Assembly: GCA_026394095.1 (NCBI GenBank)
Contig: JAPKYY010000220.1
Coordinates: 1-6,400, forward strand
DNA: 6,400 nt
Direction of reading: 5' to 3'
Source: Acidobacteriota bacterium
GTDB lineage: Bacteria; Acidobacteriota; Terriglobia; Bryobacterales; Bryobacteraceae
The notes below the pieces were generated by a model. It saw only the letters and a list, made by a program, of their open reading frames with translations, searched no databases and was not told where the DNA came from. The position numbers were made by a program, and so were the translations under genes. Position 1 is the stretch's first letter. The number at the start of each line of letters is the position of its first letter. Shown piece after piece: positions 1 to 6,199 of this stretch.

Positions 1-210
1 GGTGGCCCGCTGAAGGGTGGCACCGTGGTTGGTGCTTCTGACGAAATTGGCGCTTACCCGAAAGACCGTCCGACCAACCCGGCTGAAGTTGCGGCCACCA
101 TATATAAGGGACTCGGCATCGATCTTTCACTCGAATTGCCCGGAGCTCAGGGTAGACCCATCCCAATCGTCGAACGCGGCGTCGAACCCATCTCGCAGCT
201 CTTTTCATAG
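1..210 (+). CDS. DUF1501 domain protein, C-terminal fragment (5' end outside window)
   Basis: The frame is open from base 1 and ends at TAG 208-210, giving the last 69 residues of a longer protein. The segment GGTVVGASDEIGAYPKDRP, followed by NPAEVAATIYKGLGID, a GRPIPIV motif and a terminal EPISQLF, is the characteristic C-terminus of DUF1501 proteins. These belong to the alkaline phosphatase/sulfatase-like superfamily, are usually a little over 400 residues long and usually carry a Tat-type leader. The presumed metal-binding residues and any export signal lie upstream of the window and cannot be judged. DUF1501 genes commonly sit next to DUF1549/DUF1553 genes in Planctomycetota and Acidobacteriota, exactly as here, where the next gene begins 11 bases later. 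Hydrolase activity is suggested only by superfamily membership; the substrate is unknown. Family assignment is firm, function is not. Confidence 0.88.
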   Translation, partial: GGPLKGGTVVGASDEIGAYPKDRPTNPAEVAATIYKGLGIDLSLELPGAQGRPIPIVERGVEPISQLFS

Positions 211-213
211 GAA
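209..213 (+). promoter_or_regulatory. Ribosome binding site for the DUF1549/DUF1553 gene
   Basis: AGGAA lies 8 bases before ATG 222 and overlaps the stop codon of the DUF1501 gene. This is normal Shine-Dalgarno spacing. It supports the start at 222, which is also where the hydrophobic leader begins. Confidence 0.6.
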
Positions 214-221
214 CGAACCCC

Positions 222-2660
222 ATGCGCATTATTTTTGGATTGCTGCTGGCCAGCGGCCTTTCGGCTGCCCCGGCGAAGCTGACTCTTTATCCTGAATCGG
301 TTACGCTGAATTCGCGAGAGAGCCGGCAACAACTGCTCGCTCAGGCTTCAGTCGATGGCCATGGTGACGATTGGACCCGCACCGCACAATGGACTTCATC
401 CAATCCGGCGATCGTCGAAGTGGACGCGGCCGGGATGGTCTCGCCAAAAGGTGACGGCGAAGCGACCATCACTGCCAAGCAAGGCGAGAGCTCGGCCACT
501 CTGAAGGTTAAGGTGGCCGGCTACACCAAGCCTTTCGCCTGGGCCTTTCGCGAGCATGTGATTCCTGTGATGTCCAAGCGAGGGTGCAACCAGGGCTCCT
601 GCCATGGTGCGCTTGCCGGAAAGAACGGCTTTAAGCTGACCCTGCGCGGCTACGATCCGGAAGTGGATTACGACGTTCTTACGCGCTCGAGCCAGGGACG
701 CCGCGTGGTTCTTGCAGACCCTGAGAAGAGCCTGCTTCTGCAGAAGGCAAGTTTCGGCATACCTCACGGTGGCGGCCAGTTGCTGAAGAAGAACTCGCTG
801 GAATATCGCGTGATTCGGGAATGGATCGAAGGTGGCGCGCCCGCCCCCACGGCTGCCGATGTGGAAGTGGTTGACCTCGAGGTCTTTCCCAAGAGCGCCA
901 TCCTGAAGAATGGTTCGGAACAACAGCTTGTCGTCCGCGCCAAGTATAGCGACGGCCGCATGGAAGACGTTACACGCTGGGCCAAATACAGTTCGAATGA
1001 CGAAGGTGTGGCGCAGGTGGATGACGGCACAGGCCGTGTGAAGATGCTTGGGCACGGTGAGGCCGCGATTACCGTTTGGTACTCGAGCAAGGTTCTCTAT
1101 ACTCGGCTTGCTGTACCCTTCACAACAGAAGTGAGCCCGGACAAGTACACGCGGATCACGCGTCGCAATTATGTCGACGATCTGGTGGTGGCCAAGCTGA
1201 AGAGCCTGAGCATTGAACCCTCGCCGATTGCCCCTGACGAGATGTTTGTCCGCCGCGCTTTCCTTGATGCGGCAGGGATTCTGCCCACTGCTGAAGAAGT
1301 TGAAAACTTCCTCGCCGACAAGAGCCCCAACAAGCGCGAGAAGCTGATCGAGTACATCCTCAACAAAGAAGAATTCACCGACTACTGGGCCTACAAGTGG
1401 AGTGACCTTATGCTCGTGAGCTCCCGCAAGCTGGGTGCTGTGGGCATGCAGAGCTTCTACAATTACATCCGCGAGAGCGTGAAACAGAATAAGCCCTGGG
1501 ACAAGTTCGCCACCGAGATCATTACCTCATCGGGGAGCACCCGTCAGAATGGTGCACTCAACTATTTTGTCCTGCACAAGGACCCGATCGACCTAACCGA
1601 GAACATCACACAGGCCTTCCTCGGCCAGCGTCTCACTTGCGCCCGTTGCCACAATCATCCGCTTGAGAAGTGGACTCAGAAGCAGTATTACCAGATGGTG
1701 AACCTCTTCGCCCGCGTGGGATTGAAGAATGGCAACGCGATGGGCGAGACTGTGGTCTTTGCCCGCACCAGCGGTGATGTAAATCATCCTCGCCTGCTCA
1801 AGCCGCTCAACCCGACTCCGCTTGACGGGGTGGAGATGAGCCTTGATTCGACAGAAGACCGCCGCGTGCACTTTGCCAAGTGGCTGACCTCACCTAAGAA
1901 TCAGTTCTTTGCGCGGAACCTCGTGAATCGTGTCTGGGGCAGCATTATGGGGCGTGGCCTGACCGATCCGATCGATGACGTGCGTGCTACGAACCCGGCC
2001 TCTAATGCGGACCTCTTTGATGCGCTGGTCGCCGATTTCACCAAAGACTTCGATGTGAAGCGGCTGATCCGGACCATCATGAATAGTTCGACCTATCAGC
2101 TATCGAGCGAGCCGAATGCGTCAAACCAGAGCGATGGCAAGTATTACTCGCACTACATTCTGAAGCGCCTGCCGGCCGAGGTGCTGCTGGATTCGATGAG
2201 CCAGGTGACTGGCGTGCCTACAGCCTTTGATGGCTACGCTGCGGGGACGCGTGCGATGCAGTTGCCTGATGTGCAGGTGAAGAGCGAGTTTCTCAATGTT
2301 TTCGGGCGTCCGAAGCGCGTGATCTGCGACGCTGGCGAGCGTTCGAGCGACCCGAGTATCGCGCAGGCTCTGCATGTAATTAACGGCGAGACGCTGAACC
2401 GGAAACTGATGAACCCGAATGGGGCCGTCAACCTCTTTTTGAAGCTTGGTGTGAGTGACGGCCGCATGATCGAACAGGTTTATCTGTCTGCTTTTGGCCG
2501 ATTCCCGAGTGAGACCGAGAAGCAACGGGCGGTAGAACTGCTTAAGGCTTCTCGGCTTGAGAAGGGCACCACAGAGGCGCTGTTGCAATCGCGCCGGCAG
2601 GGTGCCGAGGATCTGATGTGGGCATTGCTGACCAGCAAGGAGTTCCTGTTTAACCAATGA
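222..2660 (+). CDS. Exported Big2 / DUF1549 / DUF1553 protein with haem-like CX4CH and CXXCH motifs
   Basis: This 812-residue protein starts with a Sec-type leader (MRIIFGLLLASGLSAAPA, likely cut after the APA at 16-18), so it acts outside the cytoplasm. Domains in order: Big2-like Ig fold about 19-98 (WTSSNPAIVEVDAAGMVSP); a cytochrome-like module about 103-207 with C122-x4-C127-H128 and a PHGGG segment at 181-185; a second Big2-like fold about 216-300; DUF1549 about 312-500, containing CARCHNHP (C473, C476, H477); and DUF1553 about 545-790 (WLTSPKNQFFARNLVNRVWG, then GRGLTDPIDDVR and the NSSTYQLSS signature). Length and architecture match the Planctomycete/Acidobacteria families that pair PSCyt1-like modules with DUF1549/DUF1553. 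No biochemical role is known to me. Covalent haem attachment is inferred from the Cys/His motifs, not shown. The stop overlaps the next start by four bases (ATGA), and the next gene also encodes a haem motif, which suggests a shared redox or binding role in the envelope. Confidence 0.93.
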   Translation: MRIIFGLLLASGLSAAPAKLTLYPESVTLNSRESRQQLLAQASVDGHGDDWTRTAQWTSSNPAIVEVDAAGMVSPKGDGEATITAKQGESSATLKVKVAGYTKPFAWAFREHVIPVMSKRGCNQGSCHGALAGKNGFKLTLRGYDPEVDYDVLTRSSQGRRVVLADPEKSLLLQKASFGIPHGGGQLLKKNSLEYRVIREWIEGGAPAPTAADVEVVDLEVFPKSAILKNGSEQQLVVRAKYSDGRMEDVTRWAKYSSNDEGVAQVDDGTGRVKMLGHGEAAITVWYSSKVLYTRLAVPFTTEVSPDKYTRITRRNYVDDLVVAKLKSLSIEPSPIAPDEMFVRRAFLDAAGILPTAEEVENFLADKSPNKREKLIEYILNKEEFTDYWAYKWSDLMLVSSRKLGAVGMQSFYNYIRESVKQNKPWDKFATEIITSSGSTRQNGALNYFVLHKDPIDLTENITQAFLGQRLTCARCHNHPLEKWTQKQYYQMVNLFARVGLKNGNAMGETVVFARTSGDVNHPRLLKPLNPTPLDGVEMSLDSTEDRRVHFAKWLTSPKNQFFARNLVNRVWGSIMGRGLTDPIDDVRATNPASNADLFDALVADFTKDFDVKRLIRTIMNSSTYQLSSEPNASNQSDGKYYSHYILKRLPAEVLLDSMSQVTGVPTAFDGYAAGTRAMQLPDVQVKSEFLNVFGRPKRVICDAGERSSDPSIAQALHVINGETLNRKLMNPNGAVNLFLKLGVSDGRMIEQVYLSAFGRFPSETEKQRAVELLKASRLEKGTTEALLQSRRQGAEDLMWALLTSKEFLFNQ
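585..605 (+). other. CX4CH haem-like motif (C122-NQGS-C127-H128) in the DUF1549/DUF1553 protein
   Basis: Codons 585-605 encode CNQGSCH, followed by G-A-L-A-G-K-N-G-F. The two cysteines are four residues apart, not two. CX4CH is an established haem c attachment variant, known for example from tetrahaem cytochrome c3. The surrounding pattern (GC..G.CHG, later SLLLQK, PH, WIEGGAP) parallels the Planctomycete cytochrome c domain. Whether haem is actually attached here cannot be told from sequence alone. Confidence 0.6.
1638..1652 (+). other. CXXCH motif inside DUF1549 (C473-AR-C476-H477)
   Basis: Codons 1638-1652 encode CARCH, followed by NHPLEKWTQ. This Cys-x-x-Cys-His segment is the most conserved signature of the DUF1549 family and matches the canonical haem c attachment motif. 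It lies late in the domain and not within an obvious cytochrome c fold, so metal or haem binding is plausible but unproven. Confidence 0.65.
2637..2642 (+). promoter_or_regulatory. Weakly placed ribosome binding site for the cytochrome-WD40 gene
   Basis: AAGGAG is a strong Shine-Dalgarno core but lies 14 bases before ATG 2657, longer than usual. An in-frame TAA at 2651-2653 rules out any start further upstream, so ATG 2657 is the first possible start. The 4-base overlap with the preceding stop suggests that initiation is helped by ribosomes terminating on the upstream gene. Confidence 0.45.
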
Positions 2661-3871
2661 AACGTGAAGTGCTTGCCTTGTGCCTTTGTGTACCGTTAAG
2701 CGCCTCAAAGGATTTTGCGCGCGACATACAGCCGATTCTTGAGAAGCGTTGTACGGGTTGCCATTCTGCTACCGCCACGATTGGTTCGCTGAACCTTGAG
2801 ACCTGGGATGGCTTGCTGAAGGGTGGGAATAGTGGTCCGGTGCTGGTGCCGGGCAAATCGAAGGAAAGTACTCTTTATTTGAGTGTGGTGGGCAAGGCGC
2901 CCGAGATTGGCCGGATGCCATTCTCGAATGAAGTGATGCCTGATGCGGAGGCTGAGGCGATCCGGGAATGGATCGACGAAGGTGCTGCTGCGCCCGTCAC
3001 CAAGCCGCAACAGATTTACTCGCTTGCCTGGCGGCCTGATGGCAAGGCTATTGCGCTTGGGGCCTATCAGATTGTCCGTCTTATGGATGCCACTGGGCAG
3101 AACGAAACAGCTCAACTCAGTGGCCACGCTGACGCTGTGCGGGCAGTTGCCTGGAGCAAAGACGGTAGCTTTCTGGCCGCAGCCGGAGGCTCCCCCGCTC
3201 GCAAGGGTGAAGTCAAGATCTGGAAGGCTGACGGGAGTTTGCAAGCGACTATTAGCGGGCATGCAGATTGCATTTACGCAGTTGCGATCTCGCCCGACGG
3301 CAAGACCATCGCCACTGCCAGCTACGACAAGCTGATCAAGCTTTGGGATTCGTCGACAGGCAATGAAATCCGCACGCTCAAAGACCATATCGATGCCATC
3401 TACGCCCTCGCCTTTACGCCGGACGGAAAGCGGCTGGTGAGCGGTGCGTCCGACCGATCGATCAAGGTGTGGAACCCCGAAACGGGCGAGCGCCTCTTTA
3501 CGATGAGTGAGCCCACCGATGGGGTGAACTCGATTGCGATCTCGCCTGATGGCAAGCGTGTAGCCGCTGCTGGACAAGACAAGACGATTCGCGTCTGGCT
3601 GCTTGAGGAAAAGGGCGCCACGCTTGAGGTTTCGATGATCGCTCACGAAGACGCCATCCTCAAGATTGTGTGGAGCCGTGACGGCAAGACACTGCTTTCG
3701 AGCTCTGCAGACCGAAGTCTGAAGCTGTTTCGGGCCTCAGACTTGAGCGAATTGAAGATGCTGGGCGGCCAGCCCGACTGGGCTTACGCTGTTGAATACT
3801 CACCCGATGGCTCGCGCGTGGCGCTGGGCCGAATGAACGGAAGTCTCTTAATCACTGAGGTGAAGCCATGA
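2657..3871 (+). CDS. Exported Planctomycete-type cytochrome c domain fused to a seven-blade WD40 propeller
   Basis: The 404-residue product begins with a short leader (MKREVLALCLCVPLSAS), probably cut near residues 16-17. Residues about 19-110 form a PSCyt1-like cytochrome c domain: FARDIQPILEKRCTGCH gives the haem attachment site C32-x2-C35-H36, then LLKGGNSGPVLVPG, and GRMPF, whose M87 is the likely axial ligand, ending in the typical IREWIDEGAAAP. Residues about 118-402 contain seven WD40 units, each with an SPDGK-like turn and a final KLWD/KVWN/RVWL-like strand, enough for one complete beta-propeller. Such propellers usually bind proteins, so a haem domain delivered to or docked on a partner is likely; no enzymatic site is visible. 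Both ends overlap the neighbouring genes by four bases. The partner is plausibly the upstream DUF1549/DUF1553 protein, but that is inference. The leader is short and contains two Cys (C9, C11) without a canonical lipobox. Confidence 0.92.
   Translation: MKREVLALCLCVPLSASKDFARDIQPILEKRCTGCHSATATIGSLNLETWDGLLKGGNSGPVLVPGKSKESTLYLSVVGKAPEIGRMPFSNEVMPDAEAEAIREWIDEGAAAPVTKPQQIYSLAWRPDGKAIALGAYQIVRLMDATGQNETAQLSGHADAVRAVAWSKDGSFLAAAGGSPARKGEVKIWKADGSLQATISGHADCIYAVAISPDGKTIATASYDKLIKLWDSSTGNEIRTLKDHIDAIYALAFTPDGKRLVSGASDRSIKVWNPETGERLFTMSEPTDGVNSIAISPDGKRVAAAGQDKTIRVWLLEEKGATLEVSMIAHEDAILKIVWSRDGKTLLSSSADRSLKLFRASDLSELKMLGGQPDWAYAVEYSPDGSRVALGRMNGSLLITEVKP
2750..2764 (+). other. Canonical CXXCH haem c attachment site (C32-TG-C35-H36)
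   Basis: Codons 2750-2764 encode CTGCH directly after the PILEKR helix of a Planctomycete-type cytochrome c domain. With M87 in GRMPF as a probable sixth ligand, this is the most convincing haem site in the window. Confidence 0.85.
3008..3862 (+). repeat. Seven tandem WD40 repeats within the cytochrome-WD40 gene
   Basis: Seven units of roughly 40 codons begin near residues 118, 155, 200, 242, 284, 329 and 371. Most contain a GH/DH-type start, a central S/T-P-DGK or S-x-DGK turn, and a W/F-containing last strand (IKLWDS, IKVWNP, IRVWLL, LKLFRA). Units 3, 4 and 5 are the most regular. Unit 2 carries a small insertion (GGSPARKGE) before its last strand, and units 1 and 7 are degenerate, as is common at the closure of a propeller. 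Confidence 0.85.
3857..3863 (+). promoter_or_regulatory. Ribosome binding site for the PPC-domain gene
   Basis: GAGGTGA is a seven-base match to the anti-Shine-Dalgarno complement, with its GG ending 7 bases before ATG 3868. It lies inside the end of the preceding gene. An in-frame TGA at 3856-3858 excludes any earlier start, so the start at 3868 is firm. Confidence 0.65.
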
Positions 3872-6198
3872 AGAAACTGATCTCAATCGCAATCCTGGGC
3901 ACGGGCCTCGTCTTTGCCCAGGCAAAGCGTACGACGCCGCCAACGATTGCCCGCGTCTCGCCTCTTGGCATCGCCCGTGGCATGACTGTGGAGATGGAAG
4001 TGGAAGGCTTCAACCTGGCCAAGGCATCTGCCATTTACTTCAGCGAGAAGGGCATTACCGGGAAGATTCTGCGGATTAAGGAGCTGCCCGATCAGGCTGA
4101 AGTGCGTCTTGGTGCCAGTGGGGGTGCGTCCTCGATTGAACTGGGACAGATTCCGGCCCGAAATCAGGTGACGGTTGAGATTGATATTTCGACAGAGGCC
4201 AAGATTGGCCCGGTGAACTTTCGGATTCTTACGCCACTTGGCACGAGCCCTGTCGGTACTTTTCTGGTTGAGCCGTTCTACGGCGAGGCCGCCGATATGG
4301 AGCCCAATGACAGCGTCGACAACGCCGCCGAGGTTTATTTGCCTGCGATCTTTACCGGTGCCATCAGCCGTAACGGCGACGTAGATACGTACAAGATCAA
4401 GGCCCGTGCCGGCCAGCAGGTGGTTTTCGAGAACGGGGCCACCATGTTGGGTAGCTCGCTGCAGCCTATCGTCCGCATTTTGCGTGAAGACCAAAGTGTT
4501 GCAGCAGAGTTCGGACAGGATGGCGGGGAGAGTGTTCGCCTCTTCGCCCACCGCTTCGACAAAGAAGGTACTTATTATGTCCAGATCAGCGATTTTCAGC
4601 AGAGCGGCCGGGCGAGTCATATTTATCGCCTGAAGGCCGGGGACTTCAGCGTCATCACTGGTGTTTACCCGCTGGGGGTGCAGAAGGGCAAGACGGCAAA
4701 CGTAACGCTTGAGGGGATCAACTTCGCGGAATCGAAGATCGCAGTCAAGGGCGAGCCGAGTGATCGCGACGCCTTTGCCGTGATGCTTCGCCCGGGCAAG
4801 GCCTTCAATGATGTGCGGCTCGAACTTGGCCAGCACCCTGAAGTGGAAGGTGTGGATAAGCTGAGCTTCCCGCTTACGGTGAACGGTAAGCTCAGCGATA
4901 CGGCTCGCTATCGCTTTAATGCCCGACGGGGCGAAGAACTGGTTTTCGAGATTGACGCCCGGCGCGCTGGAAGCGACATGGATTCTTTCCTTGAAGTGCT
5001 CGACATGCAGGGCAAGTCGATTGAACGGGCGGTTGTCCGTCCGGTTTGGGAGACCACGACTACGCTTCGCGATCACGACAGCGCCACTCGCGGCATCCGC
5101 ATCAATTCTTGGAACGCTCTTAAGGTGGGCGACTATGTGATGCTTGGCGGCGAAGTGCTGAAGATCAATGCGATGCCACGTGGCCCGGACGACGACATGA
5201 TTTTTGAGAATTTCAACGGCCAGCGGATTACTTATCTGGACACTACGGCCGAAGCCCACGCGATTGACAAGAGCATCTACAAGGCTCAGATCTTCCCGGC
5301 TGGGTCGAAGTTCACACCCAACGGCCTGCCGCTCTTGCGCCTTTACTTCCGCAATGATGACGGTGGCCCCGGTTACGGTAAAGACTCTTTGCTTCACTTC
5401 ACCGCGCCGGCCGATGGCGAATATCAGCTGGTGCTGCGTGACGTTCGCGGCAAGCTTGCCAAGCCGCAGGCTTACCGGCTGACTGCGCGTCACTCGGAGC
5501 CCGACTTCCGCATCTCGATGAACCCGCGCAACCCGACGGTGCCGCTTGGCGGAGCCATTCCCGTTACCATGCAGGCCTTCCGCATGGATGGCTTTGATGG
5601 GCCCATTTCTGTGAATTTCGACGGCCTGCCTCCTGGCATTACCGCTACCCCGACGGTGATCCCGCCCGGGCAGATCTTTGCGACGGTGTTGCTCAAGAGT
5701 GATGGCAAGCCACAATCGAGTGCCTTCCCGATCCAGGTAAGTGGCCGCTACGGCGACAAGGTGCGCTATGCCAATCAGGAAGACAATCTCAAGCTGGTTT
5801 CGGTGATGCCACAGGCTGACATTACGATGACTGCCATTACCAAGGTGGTTGAGCTTGAAGCTGGAAGCACTGCAGATGTGAACCTCAGCATTACCCGCAA
5901 CAACGGCTTTGAAGGCCGGGTGCCGGTGCAGGTGATGAACCTGCCGCCTTCGGTTCGAGTATTGGACGTGGGTCTCAATGGCGTTCTGCTGAATGAAGAT
6001 GAGACCAAACGCGGTTTCACTCTGGCTGCTCTGCCCGATAGCGAGCCACTGGAACAGGTGATCTATATCGGCGGCACTATCGAAACCCGCAGCCCGCAGC
6101 AGACCATTTACGCGGCACCGGAGGCAATCCTGCTGCGCATTAAGTCGAACAAGGGCCCTCAGATTACCGGCTCTTTGGTTACGGGAGGGAATCGCTAG
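3868..6198 (+). CDS. Exported multidomain beta protein with IPT/TIG-like, PPC and Ig-like segments
   Basis: The 776-residue product has a clear Sec leader (MKKLISIAILGTGLVFAQA, likely cut after AQA at 17-19). Residues about 24-136 (PTIARVSPLGIARGMTVEME) look like an IPT/TIG-type fold. About 143-257 is a bacterial pre-peptidase C-terminal (PPC) domain, opening with MEPNDSVDNA and containing GDVDTYKIKARAGQQVVFE and YYVQISD. A second IPT-like part starts near 259 (ITGVYPLGVQKGKTANVTLEG). A second PPC-like unit starts near 340 but is interrupted by about 110 residues (about 389-500, including LRDHDSATRGIRI, DTTAEAHA and RNDDGGPGYGKDS) before closing with ADGEYQLVLRDVRG. About 546-640 and 650-760 are two Ig-like beta modules. 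No peptidase or other catalytic domain is seen, so a scaffold or binding role at the cell surface is likeliest. This is a recognisable but uncharacterised family in Acidobacteriota and Planctomycetota. It overlaps the upstream gene by four bases and precedes the isomerase by one base. Confidence 0.9.
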   Translation: MKKLISIAILGTGLVFAQAKRTTPPTIARVSPLGIARGMTVEMEVEGFNLAKASAIYFSEKGITGKILRIKELPDQAEVRLGASGGASSIELGQIPARNQVTVEIDISTEAKIGPVNFRILTPLGTSPVGTFLVEPFYGEAADMEPNDSVDNAAEVYLPAIFTGAISRNGDVDTYKIKARAGQQVVFENGATMLGSSLQPIVRILREDQSVAAEFGQDGGESVRLFAHRFDKEGTYYVQISDFQQSGRASHIYRLKAGDFSVITGVYPLGVQKGKTANVTLEGINFAESKIAVKGEPSDRDAFAVMLRPGKAFNDVRLELGQHPEVEGVDKLSFPLTVNGKLSDTARYRFNARRGEELVFEIDARRAGSDMDSFLEVLDMQGKSIERAVVRPVWETTTTLRDHDSATRGIRINSWNALKVGDYVMLGGEVLKINAMPRGPDDDMIFENFNGQRITYLDTTAEAHAIDKSIYKAQIFPAGSKFTPNGLPLLRLYFRNDDGGPGYGKDSLLHFTAPADGEYQLVLRDVRGKLAKPQAYRLTARHSEPDFRISMNPRNPTVPLGGAIPVTMQAFRMDGFDGPISVNFDGLPPGITATPTVIPPGQIFATVLLKSDGKPQSSAFPIQVSGRYGDKVRYANQEDNLKLVSVMPQADITMTAITKVVELEAGSTADVNLSITRNNGFEGRVPVQVMNLPPSVRVLDVGLNGVLLNEDETKRGFTLAALPDSEPLEQVIYIGGTIETRSPQQTIYAAPEAILLRIKSNKGPQITGSLVTGGNR
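6183..6189 (+). promoter_or_regulatory. Ribosome binding site for the sugar isomerase gene
   Basis: GGGAGGG lies about 10 bases before ATG 6200, within the last codons of the PPC-domain gene. It supports the chosen start and coupling between the two genes. Confidence 0.6.
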
Positions 6199-6199
6199 A

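Noticed and set aside
211..221. Possible internal promoter or terminator between the DUF1501 and DUF1549/DUF1553 genes
   Set aside because: The gap is only 11 bases and contains no hairpin or recognisable promoter elements.
17..295. A 92-codon plus-strand frame across the DUF1501/DUF1549 junction
   Set aside because: It is out of frame with two well-supported genes and encodes a low-information Ser/Arg/Pro-rich sequence with no family resemblance.
396..1055. A 219-codon minus-strand open frame opposite the Big2/haem-like part of the DUF1549 gene
   Set aside because: No recognisable motif; fully contained in a strongly supported plus-strand gene.
2657..2710. Lipoprotein signal in the cytochrome-WD40 leader because of C9 and C11
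   Set aside because: The residues before either cysteine (LAL-C, LCL-C) lack the small residue required at position -1 of a lipobox, so an ordinary Sec leader is more likely.
2705..3646. A 313-codon minus-strand open frame opposite the cytochrome-WD40 gene
   Set aside because: It mirrors the repetitive WD40 codons, shows no domain or leader, and lies wholly inside a well-supported gene.
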